A DNA stretch of 64,000 nucleotides, taken from contig NC_092642.1 of assembly GCF_039555335.1 (NCBI RefSeq), positions 13,650,243-13,714,242 on the forward strand. The letters run 5' to 3'. The notes under the pieces are model-generated. The model was not told where the DNA came from and made no database searches. It was given only the letters and a program-made list of their open reading frames with translations. The position numbers were made by a program, and so were the translations under genes. Shown in pieces: positions 26,735-39,347 of this stretch (the first letter of the stretch is position 1; each line of letters opens with the position of its first letter). The DNA is from Amphiura filiformis. Its lineage: Eukaryota; Echinodermata; Ophiuroidea; Amphilepidida; Amphiuridae.

Positions 26735-26930
26735 GTGGTCGTGCCTGTGCGTATCGCGTACACGAGCGTAAATGCAAAAGCAATAAACAATCACGCTGAT
26801 TGGCTGATCAACGCACTTGACAACAAGCCGGCTGACCCATTGGTCTTCGGCGCGGCGCGTAGTAGGCGACCTTGTCACTTCTACGCGATCGCAATTCACC
26901 AGCGCGTACCCGGACCACGGAAGTTTAAAA
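26735..26930. promoter_or_regulatory. CpG-rich, CCAAT-box-bearing promoter-like stretch
   Basis: Much richer in G+C and CpG than the surrounding AT-rich DNA (cgcgtacacgagcg, cggcgcggcgcg, gcgcgtacccgg). It contains two inverted CCAAT boxes, GATTGGCTGAT near 26799 and CCATTGGTC near 26837, about 40 bp apart. This combination is common in constitutive animal promoters. No downstream coding exon could be identified on either strand, so the regulated gene is unknown. It starts just past the right end of the large duplication. Confidence 0.35.
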
Positions 26931-27062
26931 AAACCAGTTCATTTGATACATTTAAAATAGTCAGATTGTATTCAAAAACTACTTCTCGGAATTATGGACA
27001 GGAAATGCAGTCGGTTTTTGGCTGTCGGTGATATAAGCACGTACTATAACATAACAAATTTT

Positions 27063-27421
27063 ACCCGTATTGATCGTGTAAGTACCCGTATTGATCGTGT
27101 AAGGGTTCTTTGTAGAACCTTAAGCTTGAAGAACCCTTAAGGAATCTTAAAGAAAGAACCCTCAAAGGGTTCTTAGTAGAACAGAAAAAAGGTTTTTATC
27201 CAAGAAAATGATTTTTAGTACCAAAAGGGTTAACACTACGTTTTACTTTTCTTAACTTTGTGATGAGTCCCTGAATGAATGAATTAGAATGTCCCCAGGC
27301 CTATTTAAATCTTTAAGGTTCTTTATAGAACCCCTTAAAGTTCTTTATAGAACCTTATTACTGCTTAGGGTTCTACATACAGGACAAAAAAAGGTTCTAA
27401 GTAGCACCTTTTTTTCTGAGA
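27063..27421. mobile_element. Word-iterated palindromic MITE (AAGGGTTCT type)
   Basis: It starts with a tandem pair of gtacccgtattgatcgtgtaag-like units. It then consists largely of the word aagggttctttgtagaacc or its complement (ggttctttatagaacc, agggttctta, gaacccttaag). The right end is tttttttctgagagtgtacc, resembling the termini of the element at 59290-60330. No clear left terminal repeat is visible, so the left edge is approximate. Confidence 0.55.
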
Positions 27422-28030
27422 GTGTACCTACGTTACCATTTGCTTTGGGGATTTACTAATATATTATATTTGTAACTGCAATTTGGCGTTTTCAATGCGT
27501 TTTAAGCTTATCATGAAATTAACACGAATATCTAGTCTTTTTTTTACTAATTTTTACCTGATCGTTGGCTTTTGCAGGCAACATAATGTAGATTGGCTCA
27601 CGATAGATGTCGTATTCCTCTATGTGGGTCACTTGATGATAAAATTACTTTGAATTCCTTGTAACAACATACAAATTTGCGTCTGGAATCCGGGTCTGAA
27701 ACTGATTTTTGAACAGCTATAGACTCCCGCGCCGTATCAAATCTCATAAAAAGGCCACGACTGGCGAGTATGTTTTTATGTTTCCCGCACAACGTCAACA
27801 TCTATACTATACATCTTTGGAAACGTTGACCTTTGACCATTCTTTGTAAATGCCCTGCTATGACCTTGATATGTAGACTTGATTGGGTTCTGTAAAAGCA
27901 TCAACATTAATGGGTTGTTTAGCACCTGGTCAGTAGATAATCCTACAGGGATACATTAGTTTAACAGGGTTTGAGCATGGTGAAAGACCCATTATTGATT
28001 AGGCTCGGATATTAATAGCACAGGTTCTTT

Positions 28031-28623
28031 GCATTTGAATGTCGGGTTATATAAAGGGTATATTAGGGGTAAAAACGTTTTCATAACATTAAAAAACATT
28101 TTTTGATAATCTACTGCCCCGCTAACACAAATTGTTTTACAGAAAACGTTTAAATGTCGGGTATAAAAACGTTTTAATAACATTCCAAAAACATTCTTGA
28201 AAACTCAATACAAAACATTCTAAACATTCTATTTTAAGGTTGAAAAAATATTTTGCAAAAACGTTTGCCCAAAATATTTGCAATAAGGTTTTCATGATCT
28301 TTGTATAACCCGTTTTAAATGTTATTAAAACGTTCTAACAAAAAACATTTTAAGTCATTTCTGTGTTTGCTGGGTGCACATATTTTAACATAAAGTTATT
28401 TAATTGTTGGCAAAATATTTGGCAAAAAATGTGTGCAAAAATAGTTTACAATAACAATTTGAAAACATTTAAAAAAATATTGTTGTAGTATGTTTTGAAA
28501 CGTTCTCATGACTTTTATACAATTAACTCAACATTTAATGTTATGAAAACGTGTTTACCTAAACCAAAACCCAAAATATAACTTATCTAAAACGTTTTTA
28601 AAACGTTGTTGTGTTTATTGGGC
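28031..28623. mobile_element. CAGCAAACAC-family MITE, third copy
   Basis: It carries the family words ttgaatgtcgggttatataaaggg near the left, paired AAAACGTTTT/AAAACATTTT blocks, an internal ctgtgtttgctggg (about 28361), and ends gtgtttattgggc. The left CAGCAAACAC end is missing or degraded (ccgctaacacaaattg occurs near 28117). More diverged than the copies at 4038 and 21485. Confidence 0.65.
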
Positions 28624-29185
28624 AAGCACTGTTAAAAGAAAGGTCAGTATTTAATTAAAGAATTAAACATTGTTGAACAAAACCATTATTCACGAATTTT
28701 TATTATATATTCACATAATGTTTATAAATAGGCACACTTATCAAAAGCAATTTATTTGATAGTGTCGGCTGATCATTGATAAAATTATAATTCCGTCAGT
28801 TGTTAATGCAAAAAATATCTTAATCCAAAAACCTTATCTGCGTGTTGATAAAAAGCAATTCTTCAGATTGAAAGCTTGTTTCAAAAATTTCTATATGAAT
28901 CTTAATCTTGCTAACACTTTCACGCGGAAAGTGATACTCTGACAGCAGGCCACTGATAAGGACCGTTCAAAGGTTGCTTGTTGATCGAGAAATGTCAATT
29001 TTATCAAACATTTCAGGGTGCACTATTTAAACAGCAATATTTTCCTACATCGCAGTTTAAATAGTATTGTATTTCTCAGCATTTACCGGATCATTTAGAA
29101 CATTTTTATTATTATTAAGAAACGAGTTTTGTCTGCGTTCTTGTTCACGTTATAAGTCTGTGCATGGTATATAATTTTGGTACCT

Positions 29186-29527
29186 TTAAAGGGTATTTAG
29201 TGATCCACAGCCTCATCCCACCACTTTTCTCAAAATAAGTTGAGATTTTTATATCACTGGAAACCTCTGGCTACATAATGTTTAAGTACAAAATATTTCT
29301 TGCAGATTAATTCGTTTAGCAAAGATATCGTGCATTTAAATTTCGTTCTGGTGCACCAGAACGAAATTACAACGCATGTCTATGGAGCAGTGTAATACAC
29401 ATAATCATGCATAACTCGCGAACGCAAAATCGGAATCAACTGAAATTTTGGGAATAGGTTTTTTCGTGGATATCTAATGAAAAATGACATAAATAGAGGA
29501 TGCTAGGATCACGAAATACTCCTTTAA
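29186..29527 (-). mobile_element. TTAA-flanked MITE, GGATCACGAAAT family, copy a
   Basis: It starts TTAAAGGGTATTTAGTGATCC and ends GGATCACGAAATACTCCTTTAA, so it has terminal inverted repeats flanked by TTAA on both sides, the target preference of piggyBac-type elements. The interior includes a short palindrome, atttcgttctggtgcaccagaacgaaat. It is in the opposite orientation to the copy at 53201-53542. No coding capacity. Confidence 0.8.
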
Positions 29528-30696
29528 GTACCCACTTGTCCACGAATGGAAGTTTAAACAACTATATATGGTACTAAAATCTACGTCTCAGGGTGAGGGT
29601 ATAGGTGGTTTCCAATGATAATACTTACGGTAAGAAACGGTTTACTCCAGGTGTCACCTGAAAATAGAAAAACAAACATTGTCATGTGTCTAATGTCTTG
29701 TGTATTAAAAATATATACAACAAAATATACTTCTATAATAGAAGAAGTACCTTTAAGCAAGTGTCAAATATATTTCAAATGAGAATGTTTAATCAAATGA
29801 GAATGTTCAATGTCTAGAGAAATTAAAACAATAACGCTATTTATTATTCTTATCTTACAGAGTGAGGAGATTTTGACCTTTAGTACCACGGTGTAGTCAG
29901 ATTTACTGAGATAGGAATGGATTTCGAGTGCCCGTTTAACATCAACACATATGGTCGTTTCAAACGTAGACGTCATTAAGGAAGTGCTCATCGACACAAA
30001 CGTATTTTGTAGATATACATCAAATACAAAGCGACGAGTATAATAACGATGATACTTGGAGGTTATTATTGTGCCGCTACGGACATCTATTGTTCTCATA
30101 CACTTTGATGTGCAGAAAAAACAGTTAAAAATAAGATATCGGTGAACGGAATGTTTATACACCTGATGCAGTAGAACAAACGATCTGACACGTGATCATT
30201 GCCAAAACTAGCAAATCAAAAACAATTTGGTACTTTACTTTATAATGGGTATGGTGGCGCTTCGTGTTGATTTTCTGTCAGCGTGTGAAATTTGAAGCGT
30301 GTTAGCAGATTGACAAAACTAACCACTACGTTAAGAGCTACTGACATTTTATCAATCCTGGCCCTGTGGTGTGGACTTTTATCAAGTATCGGCTTCAATA
30401 CTAGAATTGACAGAGATCTGCGCATATGAAAGTATTTATCTCAAATCTATTGGTATTTTTACTGGGCTGCTTGTCATGTTGGACATTAGATTATCGACAA
30501 CTACAATAAGTGATGGGAGCGAATGTTTTGAGCTAGAACTGACAAGATCTAGTTCATTGTCACATTCTCAATATTGTACGTACCAATGACTGTGGTAGGA
30601 TAATTTCCAGCCAATTTGCTCGCACTAACGGTTTCATAGTATCAAGAACATTATTGTTGTATTTTTTGGGATTATAAAAAATCAAATCAAACAACA

Positions 30697-31023
30697 ATGG
30701 AGTCAGAAAGCAGTTATAGTAGTTTTAACTCATCTTATCAAAACGCAACTTTTGTAGATCCTCGGGGGCCTGAAGCTGTTATAATGCCCATAATCATGGT
30801 AGTAATCGCAATCATCGCAGTTGTTGGAAATGGATTGGTAGTTTATATAGTGCTACGCTTTAGGAACATGCGACAAAGTGTTACAAATTTTTACATCATG
30901 AATGTGGCAGTTAGCGATTTAGTCTTTGTATTGGTATGTGTACCACTTACGGCGTCTCTGTATGCTACGGTAGAATGGAAACTTGGAGCGTTTCTCTGCA
31001 AATTGAATGCCTACCTACAACCC
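30697..31023 (+). CDS. Kisspeptin receptor-like GPCR, exon 1
   Basis: First coding exon of a rhodopsin-class neuropeptide receptor (378 aa in total; joins 43688-43823 and 45226-45899). The ATG lies in a favourable context (aacaATGG). The extracellular N-terminus has two N-glycosylation sequons (N11, N16). TM1 spans about residues 30-54 with the GN motif; TM2 spans about 64-89 with NVAVSD; C101 is the conserved disulfide cysteine at the start of TM3. The exon ends after residue 109 at CAACCC/GTAAGT, phase 0. The reading frame continues 16 codons past the donor into the intron to a stop. The receptor would sit in the plasma membrane and couple a peptide ligand to G proteins. Assignment to the kisspeptin-receptor group rests on exon 2. 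Confidence 0.9.
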
Positions 31024-32159
31024 GTAAGTATAATTTCCTTTAGCATTTGTCCTCGTGGTCAAACTTAATTATATATTCAAGGTAAACCAGCAGTTCAATT
31101 TACAAAAAACAGGCACAGTTAAGGTGTTTTAGACTTCTGAAAAGCAAAGTGGCAAATAAGCAGCGGGCCGATTTAGTATACCCACAAACAAGAAAACAAT
31201 TTTGCTCCAACACTGCGAGGGAACCCTCATCAAAGTATTATTGCTTTCATTTCATATACCCTTTGGATGTGCCATTTAGTCAGAGGTAGTTAGGCGCTTA
31301 TTTAGCACAAATACCTACAAAATCATGAAAAGGCTGACGAATGATAGGTCCTTGCCTTGTTTTGATCGATATGTATCCGCTTAGGTAATAAGAATTCTTA
31401 AAATTGGCAGAACGAATCATTCAATATTTCGATTTTTAAGATTACCAGTATAAGGGATATCGGTTACAGCAAATTGAATCAATGTTGTACACGAGTTGCA
31501 ACAGTGGGAATCATAAACAGATGAATATCTTATTTGCTTATTTTTATCCTTTGAATATATACAGAGCCTCACAAATAGTCAGTTTTTTTTTATCTACAGA
31601 GAGTTTTTTTAGACACAGTACTATGATAATAAGAACTGATTTGATCTTGTTTCATCCTTTATGTGTCTTTTTTTATACTAGTGTTGAAGTGTTATGAATG
31701 AAAATAAATGAAACGAAATAAATTGAAATTTGCGACAGCTTTTAAGTATTAAAAGAAATTGTGAGCTGTGGAAAAGTAATATTTAATGTATTTAAAGGTC
31801 ATATTGGACGTAGTGGACTCTCATGATAGGTATTGTATAAGCAAATTGTGTTATTATTTCCTTGCCTGTTGTATACAGATTGCTTTTAGACATACAAAGA
31901 GAATTCAGTGAATTCAAATGTAAATGAAGATGAATCTAATTCGACTGTGTTGTCAAAAGATTCATTAACAATTACAGTCATCGCGTCAAATTTTGTAATT
32001 AAAATAATCTGCTATATATAATGTATCGTATACAAATCCGAGGAAACGCACACATTACGGAAAATAATTTTCTTGAGTGTGTAAAGGAGTTATTGGGACT
32101 TTGATTTCGATAACACCAAATACCATTGTGAAGATTGTCATTCATCCAGTTATTAGTAT

Positions 32160-32530
32160 CTATGAACTTGAGATTATAATCTGATCTACTGGACTTACGT
32201 TTTTATGAGTGGCAATATTTCACATCCTATCTCGGATGCATCATCAGGTCAACTGAGGTGAACGCGGCAGAAGTTCGTTGACCTGTCATGCCTGTGATGC
32301 TGATGTTATGTCACAGGTCAAAGATGAGCCACACCTCTGAAGGATCTTCTTGATAGTTAAACAGTAGGCCCCTGCCAAGTTGTGACATAACCCGCCTCCC
32401 TTGTTAAGTGAAGGCTGCTCTCGTTTAACATAAAGCGCTTCCTTGACACCTCTCTCAAACCATCTGCTTTCGCGATCTAATATTTTGACATCCTTGTTGT
32501 CAAACGAGTCAATGAAGCGGTTTATACAAA
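32160..32530 (-). pseudogene. Penelope-like element, 3' part with hammerhead-like core
   Basis: On the minus strand, from about 32525 to 32380, a frame reads ILDRESRWFERGVKEALYV and then PSLNKGGGL, the conserved C-terminus of Penelope-like retroelement proteins (the GIY-YIG nuclease part). Downstream on the same strand lies CTGATGA (32241-32247), a 6-bp hairpin, then GAAA (32218-32221): the core layout of a hammerhead ribozyme, known from Penelope-like terminal repeats. A second helix GTTGAC/GTCAAC (32248-32253 with 32277-32282) matches stem I, but I do not find the expected cleavage triplet, so it is probably inactive. The element is 5'-truncated and sits in GPCR intron 1. Confidence 0.75.
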
Positions 32531-32935
32531 ACGGGAGCAGCCTTCACTAATCAAGGGAGGCGGGCTACGTCACAACTTGACAGGGGCTTACTATTCAGCT
32601 ACCAAGAAGATTCCTCAGAGGTTTGGTTCAACTTTGACCTGTGACACATCATCAAACGTCCCATAGATTAGTGTGAACTAAAATGTTAATAACTCTTGGC
32701 ATGAGCATAAAGACAAAAGAAGTATGAGTGAAGCTTTATTAAATAATTTCATGTTGTTGTGAAAATAAATCGCCATCTGTTATCAGACTACCAGTGCAGT
32801 CGATTTCTATGTGAGTGGTCGAACTTTCGTCAGGCATGTCTCTGACTAAAGTTATCGTGCTCATCAGGACTGATGAAGTCAGAGACACATCTGGCGAAAG
32901 CTCGACGGTCCGACCACTGACATAGAGAAGGTCTG
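32526..32935 (+). pseudogene. Second Penelope-like fragment, inverted to the first
   Basis: From about 32530 to 32655 the plus strand encodes a shorter version of the same C-terminus (EQPSL followed by KGGGL), so this is a second copy facing the other way. Together the two form arms of about 110 bp. About 160 bp downstream, 32815-32930 is a large imperfect hairpin with CTGATGA (32870-32876), a 6-bp stem with a 6-base loop (GTCAGA/TCTGGC), then GAAA (32896-32899): again hammerhead-like. The inverted strand also offers CTGATGA and GAAA at wider spacing. Boundaries are approximate. Confidence 0.6.
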
Positions 32936-33059
32936 CACCTGTTACTTTGATAACCGATGGCGTACTAGTTGAAATAATATAACTTATCATGAAAATAAAT
33001 TCCCTGTGGTAATAGATAACTAATAAATGGCACATTTAACCGTCCTAAAACATGTTGAA

Positions 33060-36000
33060 GTATCTTATGTTTGCCATGAACTTGATTTATGTGCCATACG
33101 TAAGTATTTCAATCAATGAATAAAAGCAATATAATAATGCACAGTGTGTATTTTGTTAAAGGCGTTCCGAAAAAAGTTGATACTTTCGGGTTGTGCATGA
33201 CGTAGCAAATAAACAATGACTGCTCATTATCATGCTTATTTTCATATCAAAATCAACAAACAGCTATGTTGATCTTTTAGCCACTCCTAAGGTAAGATGT
33301 ATTTAATATCGAATAAAACTAAGGTCCCTTATTGATAAAGTATAATAGTCTTCCTCAATGATTAAGCAATAGCACTCTTGATCATAAAGTGTATATATTT
33401 TTTAACATCTTGGAGTGTTTTTGTTTGGCTAAACTTTCCAATTCTAGATGGACTTCATTTTCAGCAAAAACAACTTTGTTTTGAATTTATGTACATGTAA
33501 TTATATCAGCATTATAAAGGTATCGTACGTACATATAGTGTATTCAAGTTCTCGGCTCAAATTGGTATCAATAGATTAATGCGTCAATCTCTGGTGAGGT
33601 ATGACATCGAATAAGATCCCAGGTTTGCGAATCCTGAATGGTCAGTGCAATTTTACCCCCACGTTTAAGTAATTTTTCTCTTCTATTGATCAAAAGAGCG
33701 AGTACATCTTTGAATGAACAACGGGTTATGGTCGCAATGTAATATAGGCTACCAATCATCGTAACAGCGAAACAAGTCGTTGGGTGTTCCAACTAATAAC
33801 ATTAATGAGTGTGCAAATGCTACATGTTTCGGCGATTGTTGCTCTTTAGTTACCAAGTTTAGGTGGCAAGATAATTTATGACAATAGAGGCCCAGGGGAT
33901 TCACTCATCTTTATTAAAATTATTTGAAGAAATCAAAGAGCCATTGGAGTAAACATTGTAGTGTAATGACTGACAGACACACTTTCAATCAATGACAAAA
34001 ATTAATTCTTGTGATCAATTTTGATTTAGCCTGAATCCTTAAGTATGGCACCTTTCGCCCTTTTTAGGCGGTAAAGATATGGATTCATAAACAACGAAGT
34101 AACACGGATCGCTGGTTCGAAACCCATTGACGCCGCGAAAACAATTTTTTCTAATCTAAATTAGTTGCTGTGATATCAAGTGAGGGACTCATTTGAGGAT
34201 TTTATCTAACGGTCGTTTTATCTTTTCAGTTTCGGTTTCAGTTTTCGGTTTCGGATCTCATTGTTATTTTGAAGTGTTAGCATGGTGGTACGTGTGAACA
34301 ATCATTTTATTCTAGTCTTTTGTTGCCTACTGAAAAGTTGAACGAAGATAATTTCTGTTTTCGGTTTAGGGAGTTATGTTAATTTCTGACATGAAAACGT
34401 GAGATGAGAATGTTGGTGCTAATCTAGACAAAAGAAGTGTCTAAATTTTACGGTCGTAAATTCGCGATAAGTTGTACGGCTTCAATTGACTTGCGTTTGG
34501 TGTATAGGTACTTCCGCCTAGGCGGGAGTGACTCGCGAAAATAGCCTAGCATTGAAATATTGGAGCTAAGATCATTTATTCTATTCATTTTTAACAATGG
34601 TCATTACTAATCTGATAATTGGTTGGGCCTATATGCGAGACTCGAGAGTTTATTTTAAATGTTTATTTTTTGCGGAGCTGAATTTTGTCAGGCATTGATC
34701 AAAATGATAAATTTTACAAAGAGGGAAGGGGAGATACTTGAGACTGACAGACTGAACAAGTGAGGGGGTGGGCGAGGGAGAAAGAGAGGATAGGGGGAGA
34801 TGGAAAGACTAGAAAAGGAAGAACACGAGAGGAGAGAGAAGGGGCCGGGGGAGGGAGAGGGGTTACTGATTCGAATGGGGGAGGGAGGAAGTGAAATAGG
34901 GTGTGATACATTTATACAAAAAAAGTCGGGAGGGAAGGGCGACACAGGCCCGTAGCCAGGATGTATTGGGGTGCGATCGGCTCAAAAGGGGACCTTTTGT
35001 GATTTAAGGGATGATTTTCAACGTTTTTACAGAAAAAAGCGGACCTTTTCATTCGAATTGGCAATTTGTCATCACTTTAACGAAATGAAAGGTCTATCAT
35101 AGTTATTAGAGGACATAAAAGCGAGAGGGCGCTAGACCACTAAAAACACCGGTGTGTATTCTATAATTCAACACTGTGTGTGTTCTATAATATTTTCTTA
35201 TCCAGCTTTGATTGACAGCAGGCATCCTCCTCTATTGAAATGTTAAGCTGATTGGTACTTCAAACTTCAATATGAATTCAAATTACAGATCAACTCAAAT
35301 AATTCCTTGTGTTTTCGTTTCTGAACAATAGAGCTCCCGAAACTGAAAAGATAAAAAGACCCTGTTGGTGCAGCAACGAATCAAACGTTCGCATTGAAAT
35401 AAATCAGAAAAAGAAAACTAATCGATATACTAGTAATTAGAAGTAGATGTAAATTTGCAAATTTCATTTCGCAAACTCTCTAAGACGGATACGACTTACG
35501 AGATGCGTCCAGGTTATGGTTGATCAGTGATGTCAGGTGATGCCAACACCGCGATTAAGCTACCAAGTTCGGCTACTCATTGCTGACAACTGTCGGCAAC
35601 CTGTCAATACGGTTAAAATAAGATGTAAACTTCATTTAAAGTATTGCAACATCGCTGGAAAAAAGCAAAAGTTAAACATTCATCCAATGTCCTACCGATT
35701 TCATGTTACATACTAGATGGTAATTTTGCTGCATGATATAATTGAGATCAGTTTGCTTGTGCTTTTGGTGTGAATCAAGGTCATCCGGTGTCTTTTATGG
35801 TAGCTATGGAACCCTCCTCTCTTCTGAGTCCCTCAAACCTCGAGAGAACCTAGCTGATGATTTCTTCCACCCGACACATCCCTGCATCAACCTAAATCTC
35901 CAACCCCCATTTCCCCAGAAACCAACCATTTGGCGACCATTTTGTCGACTATAAAGCTTCTTCTATGCGTTCCAAATGGATAACCGTTCCTCCGCTATTG

Positions 36001-38985
36001 CAGGCACTGGAATACCACAATGATGTCAACACACTGGACACCTTCCATCCCATTCATTAGCCCAATCGCAATTGATACGTAATTGGTACGTAATGTGAAT
36101 TTGAGAGGATATTGGATGAATGTTCAACGTACTGTTTGCTGAATCTTCTTTTTTTGCAGCGATGTTGCAATACCTTTGGCCATGCAGTATGTGTAATAAA
36201 TGTATTGGATAATGGAAATGTTGCTTTATTTATCAGATGTTGAAGAAAAAATGCAATAAAGCGCTGTAATGATGAAGTGTTTTTCACTTGCATCTTTGAA
36301 GGTATGTTCTCGTTATTTCTATCAAGCGCTCAAAGGTCGCATATGACGTGTTTTGATTCCTTAGCTATATCGCAATGCTATTCGAGCAGTTTAAGGGTCA
36401 AAAATGTTCTCCAAATGCGACAAATATTTGTGCCTCTAAATGACGTTGTTCTTTTGTTTTGTTTTTTTTTTGTTTTTTGGGGTTTTTTTTTTTGTTGAAA
36501 GACGGACATCCTCTACAAAAGCATTATTTGAAGTTTGGACAACTATATTTTCCTTCTGGAGGTGTAAAAAAGCTCAAAAGTTTTATTTTCATATATATAT
36601 TATTGGCCTCAACTCAAGAACCCCAATATAAATGCCATTATTAGCTTCCTTGACTCATTTCTTATTAGATTAATATAAATAAGTACATTGCATTTTTTTA
36701 AATTTTGTTTCAGTTAAATTGCTAGAACTGGAATAATATTGCTCCTGTCATCTCACTTGCCGTAAACCTGAACAGATTATTTATGTGAATACCATCATGA
36801 AATTTTGGATTCATAGTAATTTTGAGAAATAAAACTTTTTTTCGACCTAAATTGAAACAAACCATTTTTTTTAGATTTAATTTGTTTATCATTTTTATAT
36901 CACTTTCTCTCCGCCAATAACTGTCAAATTGCGATGATATGGCGACAATAGGCCGATATCATATCGCTATTTAAACAGACGCATGGGGTTATGACTGCGA
37001 TAGGCTTGTCATTTGTAGTCGTCAATTTCAATATACGCTGTCATGTTCGTAAGCTAGATAAACATTCGGGTCTTTGCAAAATAGACGTGTAGAAAGTAAA
37101 CTTTCTAAGTCTGATCGCTAGGGGTTGGCATTGAATCACCGGCCAATGTGCTATTTTTTAATCCTGCGCCACAAAGTACCAATCATTTTATTGGCCAATT
37201 ATTGAGCAATAAGGAGCAACAGGTAATGCTCGTTTATTTATCCCCTTATCGATAAATGTATTTTTATTGATAAAACAAGAAACTTTGAAAGTACGCTTTG
37301 GGTCAAATTAACTTTTGATCAATTTAACAATTAATTTATACTGACTCGTTAACTTCTGCGAAAAGGCGATTCTCAGAGTTCGGTTTTTTTTAGAGCGTTG
37401 AGCCGATCAATCGATACCCATCACTTTTGGAATAGTAGTGAGTTGAACGAATTTCATTCAACTCACGAGTGATTTCGCTTGTCACGTGAACTACACTGAC
37501 CAATCATTACACACCACAGGATTTATTACTGTGCTAATAAATTTACTTTTCTTGGTTAATTCAAAACAATAATCTTAAACATGAATGGTTGTCCTAATAT
37601 CTATTTTGTGGCATTTTGATTATTTTAATATTGCCGTCTGCAATTTGCGATCGTCGTGATGTACGGTATATCAGTTCGGGGGCGCTGTGAATTCAAAGAC
37701 TCCTCTGAATTCACGAACCGTCCTTAACTTGAACTCTTGCTAACGTCTTACTGCATTTTTAGCTACTAGGTAATTTTGTTTCATGGTCCTTACATACTGT
37801 TGTTTTTATCGTGTCGGTTTAAACATTTCCTAAATACACATTTTTAAAAATATATATCTTCAGTACGAAAGGTCAAACGGCTTTTCCTCCCACCTACATA
37901 CACTTTAAGTATATATCATTAGATTTATAACGATCAAAATATGAAACATATCAATTTTTAGTAATTTGCCATACTATTTGTATTATATCACGAATTTAAA
38001 TTAATTGATATTAGAAGGACATTCCACGTATCCAGAATGCAATTTGGTGTGTCTGATGTGCTCTCAGGACCCACACAAATATTGTGCAAACGTTGCTATC
38101 CGATTACTCAAGAAGACTGAAACAACTTTCAAAAGTTGTTGTTCAATGGTTTATAGAATGGTGTGGGCCGTAGTGGTCAGCGACAACCTGTAAAGTGTGC
38201 TGAGGCTTGTGGAGGCTTGAGAGTAGTTAACTACTACATGTAGCAGTTAACTACTCTTCTCGTTCTTGCAAAGCGATTGGTACAGTTAATAAAATATAAC
38301 AGAATATTTCCCTAAGCATTGTAGTAAACACACTTGAAACATTGAAGTGATTCTCCGTTGTCATATTCGGTTACGTGTTGTCACTGCTCGCTCGAATAAG
38401 TGTCTAGTTAGAATGTTGGTGTTAATGTCGGATTCGTGTTTTCTCTCCATATGTCGTCTTGGTTATTGTATTGGTTAACAGATAAGTAATGACAAAAATG
38501 AGAAACAACATGTGATTTGCACACTTGCACGATAAATAATACCTAAAATCGATTATCATTAGTTCAATCCCCTTTTTAAAATATGCTATACGATGCTTTC
38601 TGTATACCCTTAAGGAAAAGAGCAACGTAAGCACCATTATGCAATCTGTGTCAATGTATTACAATATTGTAACATCAAGGCATTATTGTAATGATTTGGT
38701 GCTGTCCACGATAGTAGACAGTCTGTATTTAATCTATGTAGTCGCACACTCGCACGAAAAGATTACATAAAAAATTGAAATAAATAACACACTTTTTCGA
38801 CCTGGGGTAAAAAGTTATTTTACGAGAAAAAAAACGCGTATCAGGGCAACCATTTCGTATTCTCTATCCCAGCCTTTCCAGATGTCCTTTACAGAATTAT
38901 TTTGTTTCAAAGTACTAAGTATGCCAAGTCTCCAATTGTAAAATATTTAGGGGCTGTGCAATAATTATGAGCTCAGGAGGAGGTA
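33060..38985. other. GPCR intron 1, left-central part
   Basis: AT-rich intron sequence without a recognisable exon. It contains a purine-rich strand at 34715-34905 (listed separately), short hairpins near 37437-37467 (gtgagttgaa/ttcaactcac) and 38223-38257, and long T runs near 36460-36500. Confidence 0.5.
34715..34905 (+). repeat. GA-rich (polypurine) tract
   Basis: About 190 bp in which the plus strand is almost entirely A and G, with many gggag, gagag and agggg words and only occasional pyrimidines. Reverse-strand ORFs here are just Pro/Ser/Leu low-complexity products. Confidence 0.8.
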
Positions 38986-39243
38986 CAATTGAAGACCTGC
39001 GCGCAAGAAGACCGTAAGTCCACTTGGCCCCTCAACATGTATACACTAAAGTTGCGTATAGTTTCGTATAGTTTGGTAATGTTTTATACATGTTCAGGGG
39101 CCAAAACAAATCTTTCATGATGTTTTCACCCTGGAACATGTTTTAAACATTATAAAACCCTAAGAAACTATACGTTACTTTAGTGTATACATGTTGAGGG
39201 GCCAAGTGGACATACGGTCTTCTTGCGCGCAGGTCTTCAATTG
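38986..39243. mobile_element. Palindromic MITE with ~75-bp arms
   Basis: It begins caattgaagacctgcgcgca and ends tgcgcgcaggtcttcaattg. The arms continue inward through agtccacttggcccctcaac and atgtatacactaaagt with few mismatches. The spacer is short and there is no ORF. Confidence 0.85.
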
Positions 39244-39347
39244 CAAGGACAAGTACTTGGCATGATTTGGTAGTTCGAAAGGGGTCAGGAAATGTTTGGC
39301 ACACATTTATTAAATGCTCTAAAAGGCTTAGTTAGAACTGTGCAAAT

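Noticed and set aside
34688..34945. Two overlapping Pro/Ser-rich reverse ORFs
   Set aside because: Product of the polypurine tract; low complexity and no splice or start context.
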